From positions 1-64,000 of the forward strand of contig NZ_BMTR01000013.1 in the NCBI RefSeq assembly GCF_014649775.1: 64,000 nt of DNA, given 5' to 3'. The position numbers and the translations under genes were made by a program. Positions within the stretch are counted from its first letter, which is position 1. Each line of letters begins with the position of its first letter. This document shows, piece after piece, positions 32,869-41,573 of the stretch. Under the pieces are notes generated by a model. It was not told the DNA's origin. It ran no database searches and saw only the letters and a list, made by a program, of their open reading frames with translations. Source of the DNA: Streptomyces longisporoflavus (GTDB lineage Bacteria > Actinomycetota > Actinomycetes > Streptomycetales > Streptomycetaceae).

Positions 32869-35095
32869 GCCGGCGCCTCCGGGCGTCTATGAGCGTCTCC
32901 TGTACGTTCCGCAGGGGCTGGCCCTCCGGATCCAGTGCGTGCCGGGTCCAGTTGCCGTCAGCGCCCAGGTGCCAGGAGGCGGTGGAGTCCGACATGCCGG
33001 TCTCCAGGAGCCGGTTCAGCGTCGCCCGGTGCGCCGGGTCGGTGACCCTGACCAGTGCCTCGATACGTCGGTCGAGGTTGCGGTGCATCATGTCGGCGCT
33101 GCCGATCCACACCTCCGGCTCGCCCGCGTTGCCGAAGGCGAAGACGCGGGAGTGCTCCAGGAAGCGGCCGAGCACGGAGCGGACCCGGATCGTCTCCGAG
33201 AGCCCCGCGACGCCGGGCCGCACCGCGCAGATCCCGCGCACCCACACGTCCACCGGCACGCCCGCCTGGGACGCGCGGTAGAGCGAGTCCACGACCGCCT
33301 CGTCGACCATCGAGTTGCACTTGATGCGCACGTAGGCGGGGCGGCCCGCGCGGTGGTGCTGGATCTCCTTCTCGATGCGGGAGATCAGGCCGTCGCGCAG
33401 GGACTTGGGGGCGACGAGGAGACGGCGGTACGTCTCGCGGCGCGAGTAGCCCGAGAGCCGGTTGAAGAGGTCGGACAGGTCGGCGCCCACCTCCTGCTTG
33501 GCGGTGAGCAGTCCGAGGTCCTCGTAGAGCCTGGCCGTCTTGGGGTGGTAGTTGCCGGTGCCCACGTGCGAGTAGCGGACCAGGGCGTCGCCCTCCTGGC
33601 GGACCACGAGCGACAGCTTGCAGTGCGTCTTCAGGCCGACGAGGCCGTAGACGACATGGCAGCCCGCCTCCTCCAGCTTCCGGGCCCACTTGATGTTCGC
33701 CTGCTCGTCGAAGCGCGCCTTGATCTCCACCAGTACGAGCACCTGCTTGCCCGACTCGGCGGCGTCGATCAGCGCGTCGACTATGGGGGAGTCGCCCGAG
33801 GTCCGGTACAGCGTCTGCTTGATCGCGAGGACGTCCGGGTCGGCGGCGGCCTGCTCCAGGAAGGCCTGCACGGACGTGGAGAACGAGTCGTACGGGTGAT
33901 GCAGAAGTACGTCGCGTTCGCGAAGGGCGGCGAAGATGTCGGGGGCGGAAGCGGACTCCACCTCGGCGAGGTCGCGGTGCGTGCCCGCGATGAACTTGGG
34001 GTACTTCAGCTCGGGCCGGTCGAGGGCCGCGATGCCGAAGAGCCCGGTCAGGTCGAGCGGGCCCGGCAGCGGATAGACCTCTGCCTCGCTTATCTTCAGC
34101 TCGCGCACGAGGAGATCGAGGACGTTCCTGTCGATGGACTCCTCGACCTCAAGCCGTACGGGCGGCCCGAAGCGGCGCCGCATGAGCTCCTTCTCCAGGG
34201 CCTGGAGCAGGTTCTCGGCGTCGTCCTCCTCGACCTCAAGGTCCTCGTTCCGGGTCAGCCGGAACATGTGGTGCTCCAGGATCTCCATGCCGGGGAACAG
34301 CTCCGCGAGGTGCGCGGGAGCGGCGATGACGTCCTCGATGGGGACGTAGCGCTGGGGGGAGGCCTCAAGGAAGCGGGAGAGCAGCGGCGGGACCTTCACG
34401 CGCGCGAAGTGAGTGTGCCCGGAGACCGGGTTGCGCACGACCACCGCGAGGTTCAGCGAGAGCCCCGAGATGTACGGGAAGGGGTGCGCCGGGTCGACCG
34501 CGAGGGGGGTCAGGACGGGGAAGATCTGCTGCCGGAAGAGCGTGAAGAGGCGGGACTGCTCCTTCTCGGTCAGCTCGTTCCAGCGGACCAGGTGGATGCC
34601 CTCGTCGGCGAGGCCGGGGGCGACGTCCTCCTGGTAGCAGGCGGCGTGCCGGGCCATGAGCTCGCGGGAGCGGTTCCAGATCAGCTCGAGGACCTCGCGG
34701 GGCTGCAGACCCGAGGCCGAACGGGTGGCGACGCCGGTCGCGATGCGCCGCTTCAGGCCCGCCACCCGGACCATGAAGAACTCGTCCAGGTTCGAGGCGA
34801 AGATCGCCAGGAAATTAGCCCGTTCGAGGAGCGGGGTGTTCGGGTCCTCGGCGAGTTCGAGCACGCGCTCGTTGAAGGCGAGCCAGCTGCGCTCCCGGTC
34901 CAGGAACCGGCCCTGCGGCAGTTCCTGCCCGTCGTGCCCGACCTGGCCGTCCTCGTCGTACGCGTCGAGGTCGGCATCGATGTCGGGGTCGAGGTCGGAG
35001 ACCGCGGCGGAGAGCGTGTGCGGGCGATGAGCGGCGATGGAGCCTACGGAGGGCTGGGCGTGCTGGACCTGACCTTGCGTGCTGGGCTGGCTCAT
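32849..35095 (-). CDS. ppk: Polyphosphate kinase Ppk1
   Basis: A 748-residue kinase that makes polyphosphate from ATP reversibly. The four-domain PPK1 layout is present, with N-terminal RFLDRERSWLAFNERVLELA and the phospho-accepting His segment SHVGTGNYHPKTARLYEDLG; two phospholipase-D-like domains form the catalytic part. About 60 acidic N-terminal residues (DLDPDIDADLDAYDEDG) precede the family core. ATG 35095 is chosen; the frame is open further upstream without support. It is first gene of ppk-CHAD-NUDIX and lies beside pstS, as in S. coelicolor (SCO4145, from memory). Confidence 0.95.
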   Translation of the reverse strand: MSQPSTQGQVQHAQPSVGSIAAHRPHTLSAAVSDLDPDIDADLDAYDEDGQVGHDGQELPQGRFLDRERSWLAFNERVLELAEDPNTPLLERANFLAIFASNLDEFFMVRVAGLKRRIATGVATRSASGLQPREVLELIWNRSRELMARHAACYQEDVAPGLADEGIHLVRWNELTEKEQSRLFTLFRQQIFPVLTPLAVDPAHPFPYISGLSLNLAVVVRNPVSGHTHFARVKVPPLLSRFLEASPQRYVPIEDVIAAPAHLAELFPGMEILEHHMFRLTRNEDLEVEEDDAENLLQALEKELMRRRFGPPVRLEVEESIDRNVLDLLVRELKISEAEVYPLPGPLDLTGLFGIAALDRPELKYPKFIAGTHRDLAEVESASAPDIFAALRERDVLLHHPYDSFSTSVQAFLEQAAADPDVLAIKQTLYRTSGDSPIVDALIDAAESGKQVLVLVEIKARFDEQANIKWARKLEEAGCHVVYGLVGLKTHCKLSLVVRQEGDALVRYSHVGTGNYHPKTARLYEDLGLLTAKQEVGADLSDLFNRLSGYSRRETYRRLLVAPKSLRDGLISRIEKEIQHHRAGRPAYVRIKCNSMVDEAVVDSLYRASQAGVPVDVWVRGICAVRPGVAGLSETIRVRSVLGRFLEHSRVFAFGNAGEPEVWIGSADMMHRNLDRRIEALVRVTDPAHRATLNRLLETGMSDSTASWHLGADGNWTRHALDPEGQPLRNVQETLIDARRRRRGTAKP

Positions 35096-35270
35096 GGCCC
35101 CATTCTTCCGCGCGGGGACGCCGATAGGCGCGTCGGAGGATGCCGGGGCGAGATGAAGCTTCCCGTTCCGGGGGAGGGGGTCGGGCACGGCGGGCTGCAT
35201 TGAGCGAGGATCGCAAGGCAGTCTGAATCGCTGGTTACGGCGACATGACGTGCGGGACATGTGCCGGGGT

Positions 35271-35296
35271 CCCCCGGACGTCTACACGTCCGGGGG
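35271..35296 (-). terminator. Hairpin terminator after the ABC permease gene
   Basis: An 11-bp perfect stem (35271-35281 with 35286-35296) and a 4-nt loop, 24 bp after the permease stop. It has no T tract. It separates the ABC operon from the ppk promoter region, in which I see no clear PHO box. Confidence 0.65.
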
Positions 35297-35319
35297 GGTG
35301 TTCCGCACGGGCCCGGGCT

Positions 35320-36291
35320 TCAGACCGTACGGCGCCTGAGCACGCGGAACGCGGCGTAGAGGGCCGCGGCGGCGAGGGCCAGGACGATGGCGGTCTCGAT
35401 CAACTGGACGTACCAGAAGTGCGAATAGGGGTGGACGTCGGCGTACCAGCCGGTGACGCGGGTGTCGGACGGGCAAGGGAAGTCGGCCATCTGGCCGGGG
35501 GAGCACTGTCCGGCCACGAACCGTTCACCGGCGGTGTTGTGGACCCCCATGTCCATGATCAGGGAGTGCACGGGGATGTCATGCATCGTGTAGCTCGTCC
35601 TCGTGCCCGAGGCGGGCCCGGAGACCGTCCGCACCGGGAACAGCTCCCACCGCACACTGCCCATGCCCAGCAGTACGAGGCCGGTGATCAGGCCCCCGGC
35701 GGCGAGGGCCACCAGCGTGCGACGCACGAGGAGACCGACGAGTGCGCCGACCATGACGCCGAGCAAGCAGTACGCGACGAGGGCCGGGCCGATGGACTCG
35801 TAGACGCCGCGATCGGCCCAGATCAGATCCGACATGCCCTCGTGGCCGGACCGCCCGACCCAGAAGACCGCCATCAGGGCCAGCCCGCCGGCCACGCTCA
35901 GCACGGCGAACACCGTCAGCTTCGAGACCAGCCAGCGCGCGGGCGACTGCGACTGGGTCCAGGCGAGCCGGTGGGTGCCCGTCTCCAACTCACGGCCGAT
36001 GACCGGGCCCGCGACGAAGGCGCCTATCAGGACGGGGATCAGGAGCATCCCCGTGGAGTAGTTCTGCAGGAACTCGTACAGGAGCGTCCGGGCGCTGCCG
36101 AAGCCGAGGAACGTGTCGCAGGAGCCGTCGGAGGTGCAGGGTCCTGTGGGCTCGGGGTAGGCGTGGGCCGCCCAGCGGAGATAGCCGGTCACCGCGGCCG
36201 CGAGCACGACGAGGCCGAGCCCTGTCCACAGCGCGCCGCGGTGCAGCCGGACGTCCGCCCAGCGCGGACCGCGAAGGAGGGGAGAACTCAT
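35320..36291 (-). CDS. ABC transporter permease (ABC-2 type)
   Basis: A 323-residue protein with six membrane segments and a large loop with two cysteines between helices 1 and 2 (GPCTSDGSCDTF) and another external region before the last helix (AGQCSPGQMADFPC). The four cysteines could form disulfides outside the cell. It overlaps the ATPase gene by 4 bp. With it, it would form an exporter under control of the GntR regulator. Confidence 0.9.
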   Translation of the reverse strand: MSSPLLRGPRWADVRLHRGALWTGLGLVVLAAAVTGYLRWAAHAYPEPTGPCTSDGSCDTFLGFGSARTLLYEFLQNYSTGMLLIPVLIGAFVAGPVIGRELETGTHRLAWTQSQSPARWLVSKLTVFAVLSVAGGLALMAVFWVGRSGHEGMSDLIWADRGVYESIGPALVAYCLLGVMVGALVGLLVRRTLVALAAGGLITGLVLLGMGSVRWELFPVRTVSGPASGTRTSYTMHDIPVHSLIMDMGVHNTAGERFVAGQCSPGQMADFPCPSDTRVTGWYADVHPYSHFWYVQLIETAIVLALAAAALYAAFRVLRRRTV

Positions 36292-37193
36292 GCCGTCACC
36301 TCGCGCTCGCGCCCGGCGGGGGCCGTGCTCGGCGTAAGGAGTGCGGGGGACTCGGGCGAACGCAGGTGGGCCAGCAACAGTTCCTCCAGGGAGGGTTCTT
36401 CGACGTCCCAGCCTTCGCCGACCGGGCCGTCGGGGCGGATCAGTGCGGCCAGGCCGCGTCCGGTGGCGCGGGATTCGACGACGGTGTGCGGGGCGAGGTC
36501 CTCGACGGGGCGGCGCCCGGTGACCAGGGCGTGCGCGGAGACGAGGTCGTCGATGCCGCCGCCGAGCCGCACCCGGCCGCCGGATACGAGCAGCAAGTGA
36601 TCGCAGGATTCGGCCAGTTCACCGACGATGTGCGAGGACATCACGACGGTCGTCCCGTGCTCGGCGGCCTCCGCCATCAGCGTCCCCATCAGCTGATGCC
36701 GGGCGAGCGGGTCGAGGTCGGCCATCGGCTCGTCCAGGAGAAGGAGTTCGGCCCGCTTGCCGAGCGCGAGGGCGAGCGCGACGCGGGTGCGCTGGCCGCC
36801 GGAGAGCGTCCGTACGCGCAGATTCGGGTCCAAGTCGCCCTCGCGTACGACACGTTCGGCGAGGCCGGTGTCCCAGCGGCCGGGGTTCAGCTCGGCGCCG
36901 AGGCGCAGGGTGTCGGCGATGCTGAGCTGGGGGTAGAGCGGCTTGTCCTGGGCGACGTACGCGACGTGCTCGCGCGCGGTGGCCGGGTCGGTGCCGAGGA
37001 CCGTGAGCGCGCCCCCGGTGGGCTTGAGCAGCCCGGCCGCGAGGGCCAGGAGCGTCGATTTGCCCGCGCCGTTGGGCCCGACGACCGCGCAGATCCGACC
37101 GGCGGGCAGTCGGAAGGAGCAGTCGCGCAGGGCATGGCCCCGCCGCCCGTAACTCATGGCAAGCGCGGCCGCCTCGATGGCGGTGTCGGTCAT
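36288..37193 (-). CDS. ABC transporter ATP-binding protein
   Basis: A 301-residue ABC ATPase with Walker A GPNGAGKST, signature LSGGQRTR, Walker B LLLDEPMADLDP and H-loop VVMSSHI. ATG 37193 overlaps the GntR stop by 4 bp. The order regulator-ATPase-permease is that of the B. subtilis ytrAB-type operons induced by wall-active antibiotics. Confidence 0.93.
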   Translation of the reverse strand: MTDTAIEAAALAMSYGRRGHALRDCSFRLPAGRICAVVGPNGAGKSTLLALAAGLLKPTGGALTVLGTDPATAREHVAYVAQDKPLYPQLSIADTLRLGAELNPGRWDTGLAERVVREGDLDPNLRVRTLSGGQRTRVALALALGKRAELLLLDEPMADLDPLARHQLMGTLMAEAAEHGTTVVMSSHIVGELAESCDHLLLVSGGRVRLGGGIDDLVSAHALVTGRRPVEDLAPHTVVESRATGRGLAALIRPDGPVGEGWDVEEPSLEELLLAHLRSPESPALLTPSTAPAGREREVTA

Positions 37194-37624
37194 GCGGGGT
37201 CCCCCTCGGTCACGTGCTGCTCCGACTTCTCTGAGTGCGTGAGCTCTGACTGCGTGAACTGCTCTTCCAGTACGGCGCTGAACAGCGCCGCCACGTCGTC
37301 CCTCTCCAGACCGGCGGCGCGGGCACGGGCGGCCCACTGGCTCAGCTCGCCGCGCAGCGGGGAGTCGGTGGGCGCGGAGCCCAGCGACTTCCGTACGAAG
37401 GTGCCGAGCCCGCGGCGGGCCTCGACCAGGCCCTCGCGTTCCAGCTCCCGGTAGGCCTTCAGGACCGTGTTCGGGTTGATGGCCGTCGCTTCGACGACCT
37501 CACGGGCCGTGGGCAGCTTGTCGCCCGGCTCCAGCAGGCCCAGGCGCAGGGCCTGTTGGGTCTGCTGGACGATCTGGAGGTAGGTGGCGACGCCGCTGCG
37601 CCGGTCGATACGGAACTCGACCAT
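37190..37624 (-). CDS. YtrA-subfamily GntR regulator
   Basis: A 144-residue short GntR regulator. The winged helix (about 8-75) has YLQIVQQTQQALRLG, LPTAREVVEATAINPNTVLKA and the wing RRGLGTFV; the short C-terminal helices are typical of the YtrA group, which lack a big ligand domain. It probably represses its own operon at the long palindrome just upstream of its start. Confidence 0.93.
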   Translation of the reverse strand: MVEFRIDRRSGVATYLQIVQQTQQALRLGLLEPGDKLPTAREVVEATAINPNTVLKAYRELEREGLVEARRGLGTFVRKSLGSAPTDSPLRGELSQWAARARAAGLERDDVAALFSAVLEEQFTQSELTHSEKSEQHVTEGDPA

Positions 37625-37630
37625 GCCCTT

Positions 37631-37670
37631 GCACCACCCTTTCACTAATTGAGTAGTGAAAGGGTGGTGC
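37631..37670. promoter_or_regulatory. Perfect 17-bp palindromic operator upstream of the ytrA-like gene
   Basis: Arms 37631-37647 (gcaccaccctttcacta) and 37654-37670 are exact reverse complements around a 6-bp centre (attgag). The site starts 7 bp before the regulator's ATG, so a bound repressor would block the promoter or initiation region. Its length suggests two half-sites per arm. Confidence 0.85.
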
Positions 37671-37762
37671 AAGGCGCCCCGTTCCGTCAAGGGTCAGGGG
37701 ATCTTGTAGGGTCTGCCGCTCAGCATTGACGTGAACACGTATGGAAAGTCGGGGGACTTGCC

Positions 37763-38320
37763 TTGTCCATGCCTCCGCCGCCTCACGGCGGCTACCAGCA
37801 GCCACAACAGCCCTACGGGCAGCAGCCTTACCAGGGTCAACAGCCTTACGGACAGCAGCCGTACCAGGGCCAGCAGCCGTATCAGGGGCCGCCGCCCCAG
37901 TACGGCCAGCAGCAGTTCGCGCCGCCCCAGCCCCAGCCGCCCCAGCCGCAGCCCCAGCGCCCACGCGGAGGCGGTGGCGGCTCCTTCAGTCGGCAATCAC
38001 CGCTGATGAAGGTGGTGGTCCTGCTCATCGCCGGCGTCGTCGCGGGCGTCTGGTGGTACTCGAGCCGCGGCAACACCACGGGCCCCGGCAGCGAGGTGGC
38101 CAAGGCGCCCGCGGCCACCGAGGTCGGTGACTGCGTGCAGAACAAGGGCTCCACGAGCAGCCCGGACATGGAGAAGGTCGACTGCTCCGGTGCCACCGCC
38201 GAGTACAAGGTGACGAGCACGCACGAAGTCGAGTGCGAGCCGGGCGAGTCCCGCTACGAGCAGACCCGGCGCGGCCGGGTGCAGTACAGCATGTGCCTGA
38301 AGCCGCTCGACCCTAAGTAG
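37763..38320 (+). CDS. Membrane protein with Gln/Pro/Tyr-rich N-terminus (LppU-like)
   Basis: A 185-residue protein. Residues 1-75 are Pro/Gln/Tyr/Gly repeats (QQPYGQQPYQG), followed by one membrane helix (about 82-100) and an external domain of about 85 residues with four cysteines (GDCVQNKG, VDCSG, EVECEPG, SMCLKPL), resembling small LppU-type domains. GGGGGA at 37751 favours the TTG at 37763; the ATG at 37769 is the alternative. Confidence 0.78.
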   Translation: MSMPPPPHGGYQQPQQPYGQQPYQGQQPYGQQPYQGQQPYQGPPPQYGQQQFAPPQPQPPQPQPQRPRGGGGGSFSRQSPLMKVVVLLIAGVVAGVWWYSSRGNTTGPGSEVAKAPAATEVGDCVQNKGSTSSPDMEKVDCSGATAEYKVTSTHEVECEPGESRYEQTRRGRVQYSMCLKPLDPK

Positions 38321-38338
38321 GGGGCAGCGGCAGAGGGG

Positions 38339-38377
38339 AAGGTCGCGGGGTCCCCCTCAAGGGAACCCCGCGACCTT
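38339..38377. terminator. Bidirectional terminator
   Basis: Arms 38339-38351 and 38365-38377 pair perfectly over 13 bp, with further pairing inside the loop. It lies between convergent genes (stops at 38320 and 38396). Confidence 0.85.
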
Positions 38378-38395
38378 CCTCTTCTCGTCCGCCGC

Positions 38396-39319
38396 TCAGG
38401 ACTCCGTGCGGTACATCAGGTCCGTCTCGTGCGTGATGAACCCGAGCCGTTCGTAGACGCTCACCGCCGCCTTGTTGTCCGCGTCCACGTACAGCATCGC
38501 CGTCGGCAGCCCCGCCTGCGCGAGGTGGTTCAGGCCGATGGTCGTCAGCGCCTTGCCGAGGCCGCCGCCCTGCGCGCCCGAGCGCACGCCGAGGACGTAC
38601 ACCTCGCCGAGGCCCTCGTCCGCGTGCACCTTGGTCCAGTGGAAGCCGACGAGCTCGCCGTCCTTCTCGGCCAGGAAGAAGCCCGCCGGGTCGAACCACG
38701 GCTCGGCCTTGCGGTCGTCCAGGTCGCGCTGGGTGAGGGAGCCCTGCTCGGGGTGGTGGGCGAAGGCGTCGGCGTTCACCGCGAGCCAGGCCGCGTCGTC
38801 CTGGCCGGGGACGAAGGCGCGTACGGAGACGCCGTCGGGAAGGACGGGCTCGGGCAGGTCGAGGTCGCTCAACGTACGCCGCATCTGCCGCAGCTCGCGG
38901 AAGAGGGTGAGCCCGAGCACCTGGGCCAGATGCCGCGCCGCCGAGTGGCCGCCGTGCGCCCAGATCCGCAGCCGGCGGCCCGACTCGGCGAGCAGCGCGG
39001 CGCCCAGTGCCCGGCCGTGACCGCGGCCCCGGTGGCCGGGGTGCACGACGAGCTCGGCGGCGGGGGCCTCGATGGGGTCGGTGTCCTCCAGCTGCGCGTA
39101 CCCGATGAGCTCGCCGCCGACGGTGAGCAGCAGATGCCGCACCCCGTCCCGCTCCCCGCCGCGCAGTTGCAGCCTGCCCTGTTCGGACACGGCCTGCTGA
39201 CCGTCAGTGCGGGCGGCTTCCGCGATCAGCCCGAGCACGGCGTCGGCCTGGTCGGAGGTGAGGGCGGCGACCGTGTCGATCTGCCGCATGGAGGCGGGAG
39301 GCTGCTGCGCGTCAGTCAT
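38396..39319 (-). CDS. mshD: MshD, mycothiol synthase
   Basis: A 307-residue protein with two GNAT acetyltransferase domains. The first has VVHPGHRGRGHGRALG (acetyl-CoA loop) at about 90-105; the second has VLGVRSGAQGGGLGKALT at about 240-257 and LYVDADNKAAVSVYERLGF. It acetylates Cys-GlcN-Ins, the last step of mycothiol synthesis, the actinobacterial thiol buffer. ATG 39319 is the natural start. Confidence 0.93.
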   Translation of the reverse strand: MTDAQQPPASMRQIDTVAALTSDQADAVLGLIAEAARTDGQQAVSEQGRLQLRGGERDGVRHLLLTVGGELIGYAQLEDTDPIEAPAAELVVHPGHRGRGHGRALGAALLAESGRRLRIWAHGGHSAARHLAQVLGLTLFRELRQMRRTLSDLDLPEPVLPDGVSVRAFVPGQDDAAWLAVNADAFAHHPEQGSLTQRDLDDRKAEPWFDPAGFFLAEKDGELVGFHWTKVHADEGLGEVYVLGVRSGAQGGGLGKALTTIGLNHLAQAGLPTAMLYVDADNKAAVSVYERLGFITHETDLMYRTES

Positions 39320-39643
39320 GGAGACGAGGGTACGGCGGCGACCGCCCGGGGAGCAGATCGCGGACGTACTCACGGCTGACGGGGGAGTGCACTACGGCGT
39401 CCGCACTCCCGGCGCCACCCCCGGCCGCCTTCGCCCGCCTCTGCCCCCGGCCGCCCCCGACCCGGCCCCCGCCCCCGACCCGGCCCCGCCCCCGCCTCCG
39501 ACAGCAGCGCTCCCGGATGGCGACCGCTCCCGATGGCAACCACCTCGTAACCCGTAACCCCCTGTCGCGCTACGCGCGTTGACTTTAGGCTGCGCACGGA
39601 GTTTCACACCCTCAGCCGTCTCACACCTCTCCCAGGGGGACAC
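39320..39643. other. Intergenic region with C-rich direct repeat
   Basis: About 320 bp between mshD and the divergent nucleotidase gene. A C-rich stretch at about 39452-39500 contains an 18-bp direct repeat (cccccgacccggcccccg type). The rest should hold the two divergent promoters, but I cannot place them confidently. Confidence 0.45.
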
Positions 39644-41476
39644 GTGTCAGCCACACCTCAGCCTCGTCGGCCCAGACGCCGCGCCACCCGTGTGCTCGCA
39701 GCCGCCGCCGGTCTCGCCACGATCGGCGCGCTGGCCGCCGCGCTGCCCGCGAACGCCGGGCAGTCCGCCGGACAGGGCGCGGCGGGCGCGGCTGATGCGG
39801 CGGGCAAGAAGCGCACCGTCGACGTGCAGCTGCTGTCCTTCAACGACTTCCACGGCAATCTCCAGCCCCCGGCGGGCTCGTCAGGCCAGGTCACGGAGAA
39901 GCAGCCCGACGGGACCGAGAAGAAGATCGACGCGGGCGGCGCCGAGTACCTCGCCACGTCTCTGCGCACGGCCCGCAAGGGCAACCCCTACAGCGTCACG
40001 GCGGCGGCCGGCGACCTCATAGGCGCGAGCCCCCTCCTCTCCGGCCTGTTCCACGACGAGCCGACCGTCGAGGCGATGAACAAGCTCGGCCTCGACGTCA
40101 CCAGCGTCGGCAACCACGAGTTCGACGAGGGGGCCAAGGAGCTGGCCCGCATGCAGAACGGCGGCTGCCACCCCAAGGACGGCTGCTTCGAGAAGGGCAA
40201 GAAGTTCGAGGGGGCCGACTACCCCTACCTCGCGGCGAACGTGACCGACGAGAAGACGGACAAGCCCGTCCTCAAGCCGTACTGGGTGTGGAAGCACAAG
40301 GGCGTGAAGGTCGGCTTCATCGGCGTGACCCTGGAGGGCACGCCCGACATCGTCTCGGCCGACGGGGTCAAGGGGCTGAAGTTCCACGACGAGATCGAGA
40401 CGGTCAACAAGTACGCCAAGATCCTCGACAAGCAGGGCGTGAAGTCGATCGTCTCGCTCATCCACGAGGGCGGTGCCCCCGCGAGCCAGGCGTACAACTA
40501 CAACTGCGACTCGCCGGGCGCGGGCGACGGCATCTCCGGGCCCATCACCACCATCGCCAAGGGCATCTCGCCCAAGGTCGACGCCCTGGTCACCGGGCAC
40601 ACGCACTCCGCGTACGTCTGCACGATCCCGGACCCGTCGGGCAAGCCCCGCATGGTCACGTCCGCCTCGTCCTTCGGGAAGCTCTACACGGACACGACGC
40701 TCACGTACGACCGCAAGACCAAGGACATCGTCCGTACGTCCGTGAAGTCGGCGAACCACGTCGTCAGCCGGGAGCAGGCTAAGGCCCCCGACATGACCTC
40801 GCTCATCTCCCGCTGGGACAAGCTGGCCGCGCCGGTCGCCAACAAGCCGATCGGATACATCTCCGCCGACATCCCCGGCCGTGGCGCCGGAGTGCCCGAG
40901 GCGCCGCTCGGCGACCTGATCGCGGACGCGCAGCTCGCGCACGGCAAGTCGCTCGACCCGGAGACGGACCTGGCGCTGATGAACCCCGGCGGCATCCGCT
41001 CCGACCTCGTCTACAAGGCGAGCGGGAGCGAGGGCGACGGCGTCGTGACGTACGGCGAGGGCTTCACCGTGCAGCCCTTCAGCAACACCGTCAATCTGGT
41101 CGACCTGACCGGCGCGCAGCTGATCACCGGGCTCAAGCAGCAGGTCAGCGGGTCGAACGAGGCATCCCCGAAGATTCTGCAAGTCTCGGACGGCCTGACC
41201 TACACGCTTGACATGACGAAGTCCGGCGCCGATCGCGTCGTGACGGACTCGATCAAGCTGGGCGGTAAGGTGATCGATCCGGCCGCCACGTACCGTGTGG
41301 CGATGAACTCCTTCCTGGCGGGCGGCGGCGACGGCTTCGCCGAGCTCGGCAAGGGCACGAAGCCGCTGGTCGGCAGCGATGACCTGAAGGCGTTGAACGA
41401 CTACCTGGCGGCCAACTCCACGGCGGACAAGCCGATCGCGCCGCCGAAGGCGGACAGGATCACCGTCGTGAAGTGA
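39644..41476 (+). CDS. Secreted 5'-nucleotidase (UshA-like)
   Basis: A 610-residue secreted enzyme. A signal peptide (about 1-45, ending near ANA) is followed by a metallophosphatase domain with SFNDFHGNL, GNHEFDEG and VTGHTHSAYV, and the 5'-nucleotidase C-terminal domain with NPGGIRSDL and GGGDGFAEL. It would release phosphate and nucleosides from extracellular nucleotides. The GTG start at 39644 follows AGGGGGAC. In a neighbourhood of phosphate genes it fits phosphate scavenging. Confidence 0.93.
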   Translation: MSATPQPRRPRRRATRVLAAAAGLATIGALAAALPANAGQSAGQGAAGAADAAGKKRTVDVQLLSFNDFHGNLQPPAGSSGQVTEKQPDGTEKKIDAGGAEYLATSLRTARKGNPYSVTAAAGDLIGASPLLSGLFHDEPTVEAMNKLGLDVTSVGNHEFDEGAKELARMQNGGCHPKDGCFEKGKKFEGADYPYLAANVTDEKTDKPVLKPYWVWKHKGVKVGFIGVTLEGTPDIVSADGVKGLKFHDEIETVNKYAKILDKQGVKSIVSLIHEGGAPASQAYNYNCDSPGAGDGISGPITTIAKGISPKVDALVTGHTHSAYVCTIPDPSGKPRMVTSASSFGKLYTDTTLTYDRKTKDIVRTSVKSANHVVSREQAKAPDMTSLISRWDKLAAPVANKPIGYISADIPGRGAGVPEAPLGDLIADAQLAHGKSLDPETDLALMNPGGIRSDLVYKASGSEGDGVVTYGEGFTVQPFSNTVNLVDLTGAQLITGLKQQVSGSNEASPKILQVSDGLTYTLDMTKSGADRVVTDSIKLGGKVIDPAATYRVAMNSFLAGGGDGFAELGKGTKPLVGSDDLKALNDYLAANSTADKPIAPPKADRITVVK

Positions 41477-41573
41477 ACGACGCGTTAACAGAGCCACAGA
41501 GTAAGCGGCTCATATCGGTCGTTACCGGACGTAAGGCTTGGGGTGGGGTGTGAACGTATGGTGAAATCAGCTG

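Noticed and set aside
32849..35260. 803-residue form of Ppk starting at 35260
   Set aside because: The extra 55 residues show no family similarity; ATG 35095 (MSQPSTQG) gives a plausible length.
35096..35319. PHO box upstream of ppk
   Set aside because: Only a single CTTCATCTCG-like unit was found on the minus strand near 35145-35160; there is no second unit at 11-bp spacing.
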